Below are positions 1 through 9,425 of a DNA stretch of 64,000 bases, piece after piece. The position numbers were made by a program, and so were the translations under genes. The notes under the pieces are model-generated. The model was not told where the DNA came from, did no database searches, and was given only the letters and a program-made list of their open reading frames with translations. The stretch lies in NCBI GenBank assembly GCA_014218235.1, contig JACBKR010000781.1, positions 496,001 through 560,000 of the forward strand. Direction: 5' to 3'. Within the stretch, counting starts at the first letter, position 1; each line of letters starts with the position of its first letter. This DNA comes from Colocasia esculenta (Eukaryota > Streptophyta > Magnoliopsida > Alismatales > Araceae).

Positions 1-1230
1 AATCTCCTGCACCATCTCATCCATCAACTGAAATAGGTAGTCCGCATTCTTCACCTTGCCAGAAGCGTCTACCGACTTCCAAAAACAGTCCCTGCTTTGC
101 AGTAGATTAAGAAGTTTATCATACTTCTTCGTGTAATGCCTGCACAATTCCATATGAAAAATTAAAACCTATGTCTTATTAATGAATAAGTGAATAACAG
201 TTAACTAGCCAAACACTTGTACATACCTGTCCATCCATCGCACATTAACGTGCAACCATATTCATCCCATATTCGTTCAAATGTGGAACATATGCCTTCA
301 TATCTTCAACCTCCATATCCAAGTATTTGTTGTAGATTTCATATGAAGTAGGGCCTTCCACCCCTTTGCCCACTTCACCAATAGTCTCTATCATGGACTC
401 ATAATATGGTCCTTTTGCTGCATTAGCCGGTATGCTGTTGAAGAAGAACCATCTTGACGTCGCTCTCCCTATCTTCTCCTTGCATATTTTCAAATTCTTG
501 AATGCTGCAGAAATGGATGGTTGCTTCTCCCTTCGCCTGGTGAGAAATGGGTCTATTGGTCCCACTCTAGGATCTCCGTCTCTAGGGATATCCACTGGAA
601 CCTCAGGTATATTTGAACTCATTCCAGCACTTGAACTCCCTTGTCCGCTACCCCCATGGCCACTACCTTGACCTACGTGACGACCGGTACGTCGGAGATA
701 GTCCTCTTCCGCATTAGACCTTCGACTTGCTTCCGATGCCCGACGAAATTGTTCTATAATATGAGATAGAAATAGAATGAGGGTCGGAGGGTGCTTAAAG
801 CCTTAAACTAAAATAAATGTTTCAAAAGTAAGTTAACTAATTACTAACCTTCTTCATCTTGATCAAGATCAAAGAATTGTCTCCCTCTTGGTAAATCTAC
901 GGACCTTCGAGGAGGGGCAGATAAATCTTCCCGGATTTGTTGCCGTCTTCTACTAGTGTTTGCTTTGGATGTCTCTTTCTCCTTCATATATTGGCAAAAT
1001 TGCATTCGAACTTCAGCAGGAACTCTCGAGCATGGTGCCACCTCACCTTTAATTCCCGCTAGATGTTGTTTCAAACGAAATATGCCGCCCGATAAGACCC
1101 GGTCACAATATTTACATTGGACCTTCCTTCGAGCCATGTCCACAACGATACCATGAGCCCAAGCGGGATCGGTGCTAGGAGGGTTGCTTGAAGAATGGGG
1201 AGCCGGAGCAGCACCACCTTCGGCGGCCAT
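1..1230 (-). pseudogene. hAT transposase, 5' part, copy A (BED finger, DUF659 start), frameshifted
   Basis: Transposases of this family bind element ends through a BED zinc finger and cut through an RNase-H-like core that surrounds DUF659. The start ATG is at 1230. Exons by comparison with copy B: 849-1230, 227-753, and 139 downwards past the window edge, with GT/AG borders. Exon 1 encodes an Ala/Pro/Ser-rich N-terminus and then a BED finger: CKYC, followed by SGGIFRLKQHLAG. The finger is intact here, unlike in copy B. Exon 2 has lost one T near 288-292 compared with copy B, so the frame leaves the expected YVSTFERIWDEYG path and ends early near 245. The core and the C-terminal dimerisation region lie outside the window. 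Confidence 0.88.
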
Positions 1231-1792
1231 CACTTACAACACAAAAAAAGAAGTTAAATAATAATAAAACAGAAAATAAATAATTTTTTTTGCGGATGAG
1301 AGAGAGGGAGATGAATCGCAGCCAAGAGTTCGGGCCAAAAGTGTGTGTGAGAGAGCCCGAATAGTCGAACAAGAATCCCAAGAGTGTGAAAGATGAGATC
1401 GCCTCCCAAATAGTGCAAAATAGTGCCCGAGAGAGAGAGAGAATGCCCAAAATATTGAGAGGAGGGGAGGAGAACTCAAAACTTGAGTTTAGAACATATT
1501 GGGGGCCTTTGGGGGTTTATATAGACCCCCAAGGCCTCCAAAGAGCCGTTTCTGGCCGTTGGGGAACAGTCCCCAACGGCTAGTTCTGAACTAGCCGTTG
1601 GGCCGCGGATCGCCCCGGTCCGGGCCGATCCGCGGCGGACCGGCCCGGGCTCGGCGATCCCGCCGAGCCCAGCCGAGCCCGACCGATCCGAGCGCAGGGG
1701 ACCGGACAGGTTACCCCGGCTCGGATCGGAGGGGCCAAAACCGAGCCAACTCGGGCGATCCGATCCCGAGTTGGCCGAGTTTTGATTCCCTG
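1..1792 (-). mobile_element. hAT transposon copy A, cut by the window start
   Basis: Reverse-complement near-duplicate of the complete hAT element at 8843-13353. Its 5' terminus (CAGGGAATCAAAACTCGG, read on the minus strand) is at 1792. The next eight bases outside it, CTTGTGAC (1793-1800), would be one half of the 8-bp target duplication typical of hAT elements; the partner lies beyond base 1. From the terminus inward come a GC-rich subterminal zone (about 1590-1785), a TATA-containing promoter (about 1516-1526), the BED-finger exon and the start of the DUF659 region. Only the 5' 1.8 kb is inside the window. Confidence 0.93.
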
Positions 1793-1987
1793 CTTGTGAC
1801 GGCCCTGGATATTTATGCCAATAAGGCTCCATATCCAGATCCGTCTCCGCGAACGGACCGAAGTCTCACAAGGAATATCTCACACTCCTGTCCAGTAAGA
1901 ATATAGAAGTATAAGACACAAGAAAGTACATATGCTCATATATGTTCACATATTGTACATTGTCCAATAAAAAGTACAACTACCTGG

Positions 1988-2449
1988 TGACGGGGACCGT
2001 GACTCGTGACGGACGTGGAACGAGACTCGAGACTACAGACGTCGGCGACATATTGACATCCATTCTATTTTATTCTGTAATTTTTATTTTTAGTGGAGTC
2101 TATTGTGGCCAAGTAGAATTAAATATCTAGTTTTAAGGTAAGTGGGACAGGTTTGGCATTTTGTCAATTTTTGGGGATATTTTGGTCCACGGTTGGGTGA
2201 ATAGTAGGGTTTTCACCCTATATATGTGCTTGTAACGACCTGTTGGAGAAAACAGTGAAGAATGGAATAGAAGAAGACAGTTTGCTTGGGACTGAAGCTT
2301 CTGTGTCTCCCTTCCCCGGCAGATTCCGGGTCTCCCTCCTCCGTCCCCTCTTCCCCCTTCTCCGGTGGATTCCGGATTTCATCCTTCCTCCCCCTGCTCC
2401 GGTGGACTCCGGATCTCGTCCCTTCCTTCCCCCTTCTCGTCCCGCATCA
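1988..2449 (+). repeat. 5' LTR (462 bp)
   Basis: Begins TGACGGGGACCGTGACTC and ends CCCGCATCA. Compared with the 3' LTR it lacks one C near 2193, lacks one C near 2347 and has T for C in GAAGCTTCTG. It contains the promoter-like CACCCTATATATGTGC at about 2214. Confidence 0.95.
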
Positions 2450-2451
2450 TC

Positions 2452-2463
2452 TGGTATCAGAGC
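2452..2463 (+). other. Primer-binding site (initiator tRNA-Met type)
   Basis: TGGTATCAGAGC, two bases after the 5' LTR. This is the classic plant PBS complementary to the 3' end of initiator methionine tRNA. Confidence 0.92.
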
Positions 2464-2559
2464 ACCCCTCGGTCCCCTCTCTTCTCCCTTGTTCGTTTCT
2501 ATTCTCTGCCTGCGGGAGAAGACCCCCCCTCCACTGTTCACCTTCCTCTCATTCCGTGA

Positions 2560-3300
2560 CCCCTACTCAGCACCGCGACCCCCCATCCCGGTCCCCTGTC
2601 CCCCCCCCACTGCGTGACCGCCCCCGTACGGCCTCGTCCCTTCCGGGTATCCCCGGCGCGAAACCCACCCCCCCCAGCTTCCGCGACTTCCCCCCCAGCC
2701 CCGTACACCCTTTCCCACCCCCTCTCTCCTGACCCCCCCCCCCCCGAAACCCCCGAAACCCCCGCGCGAACTCCCCCCTCGGCGCGAAACCCCCCCCCCC
2801 CCGGAGCCCCACATCCACTCCGACCTCCACTCCCCCTCCCGATCTCCCCGCGTCCTCCCCGTTCGGCTCTCCCCCACCCACAGCTCCGACAGAAAGAGGA
2901 AGAGGAGAGGAGAGGGGTCGCATCTGTCGGGACCACCGCCGCCCTCCAACGTCGCCGCCGGCGGCCTCGTTCCCCCACCGGCGCCGCCGTCCCCTGCCGT
3001 TCACGAACGAAGCCCCTCGCCGCCGCCGGAAGCCCCTGCCGCCCACCGCGGTCGCCGGCAGCCGCCGCCAACGCCGGCGCTCCGGCCGCCGTCGCCGGCT
3101 CCTCCGGCGCCGAGCACCTCCGCCCCGAAGTCACTCCGCCGGCGACACCCCACGATCCCCCTCTCTCTCTCTCTCTTGTCTCTCTCTCTGACCGAAGCAG
3201 GGAAGGGGGTATAAAAGGGGAAAGGGGCAGCAAACCGGGCCAACCCGGTTCGGTCTGGGCCCGCCACTGTAGCCGGTCCGCTACAGTGCCGGCGGTGCAC
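2560..3300. other. GC-rich internal segment of the non-autonomous retrotransposon
   Basis: Very C-rich on the plus strand, with oligo-C runs of up to about 12. Then follow a CT-repeat (3162-3190) and a TATA-like GGTATAAAAGGGG (3208-3220). A strong inverted repeat, GCCACTGTAGC/GCTACAGTG, lies near 3263-3292. Open frames here on both strands are proline- or glycine-rich artefacts of composition. The CT tract next to a TATA-like site resembles a host gene promoter and 5' leader, possibly captured, but no donor gene is recognisable. Confidence 0.5.
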
Positions 3301-3311
3301 CAGGTTTCTTA

Positions 3312-4787
3312 GTGCACCGCCAGCGTGGAGGACTTGTCCGAGCTCCGTTTGACGCGCCATTTACGTCGTTGCGATCGTCCCAGCGAGTCCTATTCATCTG
3401 GGGCCCATTGACCGCTGCTGGTGCCCAAATGAATCTGCACAAAGTCGGAGTTGACGACGACACGACCCGCGTGTACCTGGACGCACCAGTGTTCCCGCAC
3501 GAGTTCGGCCAGCCTCGACGTCTTCAGACCCCTTTTCCTCCGGCCCTCCACCTTGTCGGACGTCCGTGGCCGCTGGTCTGCGATGAGGCCTGGGACGGGT
3601 CCCACCACCTCCGCCACGACTCGCCCCCGCCCCTGTTCGCAGACATCTCCTGCCGCGCACGCCAGAGGCACTCGCCACCTCGCCGCGCCGCCGCTGCCCA
3701 CGATGGGGACTCGCTCTCGCCCCTGCTCGCAGACTTCTCCCGCCGCGCACGTCCGTGGCACTCGCCACCTCGCCGTGCCGCCATTGTGCGCGATGAGGAC
3801 TCGCCGTGGGCCCTCCATCGCCCTCACCATTGCACCGGACGCCCCAAGCAGCAGGAACCACCCCCGTCTCCTTCTGCCGGTCACCACCAAGCAGCGCCTC
3901 TGCCCGGCTCACCCTTGGACGTCGGCCGCCAGGCCTCCAGGTCAGAGTTTCGCTTCCCTGCAAATCCGTCCCGCATCAATTTGTCCTCACCCCAGTGCAC
4001 CCCTACCCCCACGGAGGGGATGATTGCGGAAGGTTCGAGCGTACGTTGGAGGCTATCAGAAGACCCTATTTGGATCAGTTTCAAGAATGAACTTCGCGAG
4101 TTACGTGATATACTTACTGCTAGAATGCAAAAGACGGATTGTGCAGCAGATCCCGTCTTAGATGTCAAATGTGAAGAGCAAGACCAAGTAGTGATTAATG
4201 AGTCTGATGCAACATTAGCTGAGGTAGAGATGCAGATACAGTCAGAGTTGCAAGACTTACATAATGATCAAGTGGCGCCACAGAATAAGTTGTCGGAGGC
4301 CTCATCCCTGGTGTCAGATAATACTGTTTGCACTGAGTCTGAGATAGACGACACATGGGATCTCGAGTTGTTCTCCCTTTCAGGTCTTCAGTCGATATCA
4401 TATTGTGTGTTCATGGAAGATCGTCCAGTTGATTCGTCATCTACTGCCGTGGTTGAATCCGAGTTTACTCTTCAGGATTTTGATGTGGTGTGGTTAAATT
4501 TTTGTAAGTCACACTCTGGTCGACAGTTCGAGATTTGTGATATTATGATTCGTATGGCATATTTCACTCATGTTCTGGTGCCTATCTTTCTCCTACTTCG
4601 ACACTTTAAAATTCGAGGGCGAATTTTTTCGAAGTGGGGGAGATTGACGGGGACCGTGACTCGTGACGGACGTGGAACGAGACTCGAGACTACAGACGTC
4701 GGCGACATATTGACATCCATTCTATTTTATTCTGTAATTTTTATTTTTAGTGGAGTCTATTGTGGCCAAGTAGAATTAAATATCTAG
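3312..4787 (+). CDS. Long open frame of unknown function inside the non-autonomous retrotransposon
   Basis: A 491-codon frame covers most of the internal region and runs into the 3' LTR. I recognise no gag, protease or polymerase motif. Residues about 100-165 contain a tandem duplication of about 35 residues, with HSPPRRAA repeated in each copy (DNA period about 105 bp, from about 3609). From about codon 238 the composition changes to an acidic, helix-prone segment (RELRDILTARM), and then a short hydrophobic run near 4566-4595. The frame reads through GRIFSKWGRL at the polypurine tract and ends in the LTR, so the last 48 residues are LTR-encoded. It may be a degenerate gag, captured host sequence, or not translated. 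The initiation codon is uncertain. Confidence 0.35.
   Translation: MHRQRGGLVRAPFDAPFTSLRSSQRVLFIWGPLTAAGAQMNLHKVGVDDDTTRVYLDAPVFPHEFGQPRRLQTPFPPALHLVGRPWPLVCDEAWDGSHHLRHDSPPPLFADISCRARQRHSPPRRAAAAHDGDSLSPLLADFSRRARPWHSPPRRAAIVRDEDSPWALHRPHHCTGRPKQQEPPPSPSAGHHQAAPLPGSPLDVGRQASRSEFRFPANPSRINLSSPQCTPTPTEGMIAEGSSVRWRLSEDPIWISFKNELRELRDILTARMQKTDCAADPVLDVKCEEQDQVVINESDATLAEVEMQIQSELQDLHNDQVAPQNKLSEASSLVSDNTVCTESEIDDTWDLELFSLSGLQSISYCVFMEDRPVDSSSTAVVESEFTLQDFDVVWLNFCKSHSGRQFEICDIMIRMAYFTHVLVPIFLLLRHFKIRGRIFSKWGRLTGTVTRDGRGTRLETTDVGDILTSILFYSVIFIFSGVYCGQVELNI
4631..4643 (+). other. Polypurine tract
   Basis: GAAGTGGGGGAGA ends one base before the TG of the 3' LTR. It is the expected primer for plus-strand synthesis. 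Confidence 0.9.
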
Positions 4788-5108
4788 TTTTAAGGTAAGT
4801 GGGACAGGTTTGGCATTTTGTCAATTTTTGGGGATATTTTGGTCCCACGGTTGGGTGAATAGTAGGGTTTTCACCCTATATATGTGCTTGTAACGACCTG
4901 TTGGAGAAAACAGTGAAGAATGGAATAGAAGAAGACAGTTTGCTTGGGACTGAAGCCTCTGTGTCTCCCTTCCCCGGCAGATTCCGGGTCTCCCTCCTCC
5001 GTCCCCCTCTTCCCCCTTCTCCGGTGGATTCCGGATTTCATCCTTCCTCCCCCTGCTCCGGTGGACTCCGGATCTCGTCCCTTCCTTCCCCCTTCTCGTC
5101 CCGCATCA
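4645..5108 (+). repeat. 3' LTR (464 bp)
   Basis: Direct repeat of 1988-2449. Starts TGACGGGG, ends CATCA, and is followed by the CCTGG target duplication. Confidence 0.95.
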
Positions 5109-7254
5109 CCTGGGGCATACCTCGAGGGAGCACAAGCTCACACAACACTAACTACTACACTACTGCTGGTGGTACAAGTCTGTCACAACGCCGCCGCAAG
5201 CCAAACACACGGCAAGTCCTGAAAGGAATTGTAGGGGAGTGAGCCTCAACAAGTCACAGGCTCAGTAGGGGACCACTCAAAACCACACACAACACTGAAA
5301 AACCTCAACCCCAGAGGGTCTCACTGGCCACACAAATAGCCAAACCATCACAGCATTTATAATAAATAACAGCTTAAACAGTAAATCATAATCAAATACA
5401 TATTCCTCGAAAAGAAAGAGAAACCACAGGATTAGCACAGCACTACTAGTCCGCTCAACAACTGAAATGCCTAGGCCGCAAACCTAACAGGCACATTATT
5501 CCAACGACTGGTCGCCTAAGCTACAAGCCACACAGGCAAACCACTCCCTAGGCTACAAGCTTCATAGGCGAACCCCAAACACACGGGTACAGGACCGCTG
5601 ACCAAGAGCTGGTCTGTTTTACCTCAAACCACGATATATCAAATATCACACTTTAGTAACAGGACTGGCTACCACGATGCCAATCCATCACACATTGTAC
5701 CTTACTCGGAAGTTTACCCAAAAGAAGGGTAAAACACAACAAGTGGAAGGTCACACCACACGACCTCCACTTCAACACCTGAAAAGACTGGTACACAACG
5801 TACTACGAGAAACAGGTACCCACGTAGGGTACATGTACCTACCACCATGAGGTACTACCACGGAGACCACAAACACGACTGTGCTAGCATAAGGCACGCT
5901 ACCACGACAAAACCTTAACACATGTGCCAACAACGGGCACACCACACGGAGTAAACCACAACCAGTGAGTCTCCACTCACTAACCACAACTACAACCGTA
6001 CCAACACCAGGACACACCTCAACGGGTAAAACCACAACCAGTGAGTCACCCACAAGCCACCACCAGTGGCAAAGCACGAGTCGGAAAGAAACGATGCCAC
6101 CACACGGAAACGGACTACTGGCTGATCAAACCAGCATCCAACCCGGACAACACAACACAAGAACTACCTCTCAGTCTCGCAGTCAAGGACGAAAGGTCCA
6201 ATTGCCGCTCCACAAGCACAAGCTAAAGAACAGTGGAGACCAACCAACACCACACATGCAGGTCACACACAACTGCAGGCCTATGTTTGGCACCTTTAGG
6301 AGCTCTTACCTAAGCTCCCTAAAGTGAGGCACTGGAAACAGGACTAGCTGGGGACCAGTGTCGACTACTGGTGTCTGTACCCCCAACTACGAGCACGCTA
6401 CAAGCGACCAAACACAAGCTCTCACAAGTCGCTGCCCTCTATCGTCTTTCCCCCAGCCAGACGTACAACTCAAACATAGGAGTGAGGGTGTCCATGACAG
6501 ACGACACAAACATCAACGGTACAACACAAGTACCAGGACAAACTTCGAGCACAACAAACACAAGTGCCTGGCTCACACAGAACCTGGGGTACCTGACTGC
6601 AGAGGTATTCCGGAATAGGTGCCGGACCACCACACTCGGCTAACACACAAACCATGTCAATCACTTAACATCTCGATGAAACTTATATCATAATACACTA
6701 AACATAATTGGCTCGTCAACGGTCACCGTGTGACCTCCAAACCATCTCACACTAGTACACACTTTGATCACAACAGCGCAACACAACCTTGCCTATCATT
6801 GGTCACTCTGTGACCTCTATGGCAACACACACTACTTAGCACATAAATCATTATAATATTCTTCAAAAGACAACAACAAACCAGGGCTAGGTCCACATAT
6901 GACCTTCACTGCCCAATCACCTCGAAGTAACTATACAAGTTATATTACAATATTCATAACATCGAGCCACTAGCCATGCACACACATGCATGACACTCAA
7001 ACCATGTAAACACCACGTGTTTTACACACTAATTGTGTGCACAACACGCCAACCACGTAAAAACATGCTCACTTCGTGAGCACCACCCTTGGTATATAAA
7101 CAACACGTAAACAACACGCTTCACAAGTGCGACAAGTGCCAATGCACCACTAGCATTGCCATGCACAATACTTAAACGATAATTGGATAATCATACCGTT
7201 AAAACAAACACCACGAGCTCACTCGACTGTGGTCGCAACAGGGTACAGTGTCGT

Positions 7255-8040
7255 CTTCTGATCGCGACGCCCCGATGTGTCGCATTAGAAAATCCTAATG
7301 CGACAGGTCGGCCTGTCGCGACAACTCGTGACCTTGTCGCGACAGAAGGGTTGGCCGCCTTCTGATCGCGACACCCCGACATGTCGCGATGGCAACCTTA
7401 ACGCGACGGGTCGGCCTGTCGCGACCTTGTCGAGACAGGGGGTTCCGTCGCCTTCACAGGCAGGAACCCTAATCCGGACTGCTCACTCCGGATTACCGCC
7501 CCACACTATACAAACAAACCATGTTTAATTCACATTTTTCATGTTTTAGTGTAAGCCCTAGCATGATATCTACAGTTTAAAAGGCGGAAAACACATCACA
7601 CACACCACACACAAGATCCATGCATCAAACGAGGTGAGATCTCCCTACCTCCGCGAAGAACACGAACTCTCGGCGTTTCCCCCGCTCCGCACAACGTTCT
7701 CGCGGCGAGAACACGTCGAAAGCCGGACCAAAACGCCGAATCGCCCGAGAAAGCCGCCGCAGCAGCCCCACCTGGCCGAGCAGAGCTTGCCCCAACTCTG
7801 ACCGGCCAACCTTCTTAAAAAAAATGCCCAGCGGTTGGGATCGCGACGTACCTCCCCGTCGCGACCTTGTCGCGGCGGATTAGGGCGTCGCCTTCCCACT
7901 GTTGACGTCAGCATGGCCGCCCAGCGTGCGACACGCGGCGCACATGCAGACGACAATTCAAAATAACGATAACGTGAACGCGACCACTAAGTCCGTTGCG
8001 ACCTTAATGCGACGCACACCCCCGTCGCGTTCACAACCAA
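7255..8040. repeat. CG-rich block with dispersed GTCGCGAC-type repeats
   Basis: The motifs CTGTCGCGAC, GATCGCGAC and CCTTGTCGCGAC recur at about 7258, 7310, 7335, 7367, 7385, 7413, 7842 and 7857, with relatives near 7978-8030. Two copies of about 110 bp (7257-7350 and 7365-7440) form an imperfect tandem repeat. Plant repeats are usually depleted of CpG, so this density is notable. It lies in the 5' part of the minus-strand LTR-like unit. Confidence 0.7.
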
Positions 8041-9128
8041 TGAACCGACGGGTGCTACGGGCCCAAACTGTCGGCCCACTAAGCCCCGAAAACCTGCGTA
8101 AACACCTGAAACACACGCTAATGGGCCACACACTAGCCACCAAACCCGCTAAGCAGGGATCCGCGAGGATCCGAAAAACGCGCGACGTTACAGTTCTGTT
8201 TGACTGAGGAAAGGTTTCCAAGAAGGATTCATGACGATTTAGGTTTGAGAGCTTGGGTTTTGGCGAGGTTTTCATGCAAGGAAGGCGTCCAGAGCGTAGA
8301 AATGTTGATCGAACATTGTTCTTCGCGTTGGTAGGGGAATTCTCTCGCTTCCTTGCATTTGTTAATCAATTTAATGATGAGAAATGTCGTGTTGACATGT
8401 TTGAACGATCTTCTGTTAAAATAGTTGTTTACAGCGAATTAGAACATGTGAAATTAAAGTTTTTGGTGGTTTTCTTGATGAGAAGGGATGGTTGTGCATT
8501 CTGTTTGAGAACACGATGGGTCGGGCGGTCGCATTCAAGTCACGACCTTTGACCTTGACGCGTTCTCATTGTAAATGCGGCCTATCGGGCCATCGGGTTC
8601 TTAATGTGGATGTCCACCCGACCGCATTCTGTTTCCCGAAGTGTTTGGCTTTGTTAATTGTAGTGTGGGTCCAGTGGGGCCTGGTTTTGGTGTTCCTTTG
8701 TTAATTAAGTGTATCAAAGCATCGTTAATGTTAATTAGATGTGGCTTATCGGAATTAAGAGGTTTGTTAATATTTGAAGGTCATTGAGTATTACTGGAGG
8801 TATTTCAATGTAAGTAATAGTTAAGTGTGGTGATGAATGAAGCAGGGAATCAAAACTCGGCCAACTCGGGATCGGATCGCCCGAGCCGGCTCGGTTTTGG
8901 CCCCTCCGATCCGAGCCGGGGTAACCTGTCCGGTCCCCTGCGCTCGGATCGTTCGGGCTCGGCTGGGCTCGGCGGGATCGCCGAGCCCGGGCCGGTCCGC
9001 CGCGGATCGGCCCGGACCGGGGCGATCCGAGCCCCAACGGCTAGTTCAGAACTAGCCGTTTTCTAGCCGTTGGGGACTGTTCCCCAACGGCCAGAAACGG
9101 CTCTTTGGAGCCTTTGGAGGCCTTGGGG

Positions 9129-9145
9129 GTCTATATAAACCCCCA
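9129..9145 (+). promoter_or_regulatory. TATA box of the hAT transposase gene (copy B)
   Basis: GGTCTATATAAACCCCC lies about 290 bp upstream of the transposase ATG. It sits in the middle of a small palindrome (GGGGGT...ACCCCC). The same arrangement is present in copy A near 1516-1526 on the other strand. Confidence 0.6.
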
Positions 9146-9425
9146 AAGGCCCCCAATATGTTCTAAACTCAAGTTTTGAGTTCTCCTCCCCTCCTCTCAA
9201 TATTTTGGGCATTCTCTCTCTCTCTCGGGCGCTATTTTGCACTATTTGGGAGGCGATCTCATCTTTCACACTCTTGGGATTCTTGTTCGACTATTCGGGC
9301 TCTCTCACACACACTCTTGGCCCGAACTCTTGGCTGCGATTCATCTCCCTCTCTCTCATCCGCAAAAAAAAATTATTTATTTTCTGTTTTTTTTATTATT
9401 TAACTTCTTTTTTGTGTTGTAAGTG

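Larger units (their letters stand above)
1983..5113 (+). mobile_element. Young non-autonomous LTR retrotransposon with target duplication
   Basis: Two LTRs (1988-2449 and 4645-5108) flank 2.2 kb of internal DNA. A perfect 5-bp target duplication, CCTGG, lies at 1983-1987 and 5109-5113. The LTRs differ by only one substitution and two single-base indels, so insertion was recent. A primer-binding site (2452-2463) matches the 3' end of plant initiator methionine tRNA, and a polypurine tract (4631-4643) precedes the 3' LTR. No protease, reverse transcriptase, RNase H or integrase motif was found, so it must have used enzymes of another element. It interrupts the chromovirus-type LTR at 1795-8192. 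Confidence 0.93.
1795..8192 (-). mobile_element. Long LTR-like unit (Ty3-gypsy chromovirus type), interrupted by a younger retrotransposon
   Basis: On the minus strand it starts TGTAACGTCGCGCG at 8192 and ends CCAGGGCCGTCACA at 1795, both usual for plant gypsy LTRs. Removing the insertion at 1988-5108 and one CCTGG copy leaves about 3.27 kb, close to the 3285-bp solo LTR at 41123-44407. No open reading frame of substance and no gag or pol motif was seen in 5114-8192. The stretch is a mix of ACAC-rich sequence (5114-7240) and CG-rich sequence with GTCGCGAC repeats (7255-8040). A diverged, 5'-truncated copy in the opposite orientation occupies 8205-14700. hAT copy A sits at its 3' end. Calling it an LTR rests on its termini and on that second copy; no internal domain was seen, so the family is inferred. 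Confidence 0.55.

Noticed and set aside
2538..3233. Large Gly/Arg-rich and Pro-rich open frames on both strands
   Set aside because: All frames are open because the DNA is almost pure C/G; no motif, no conserved start, composition artefact.
5114..8192. Frames such as 5965-6327 and 7902-8207 as genes
   Set aside because: They lie in the LTR-like unit, and the second copy at 13362-14700 does not preserve them.
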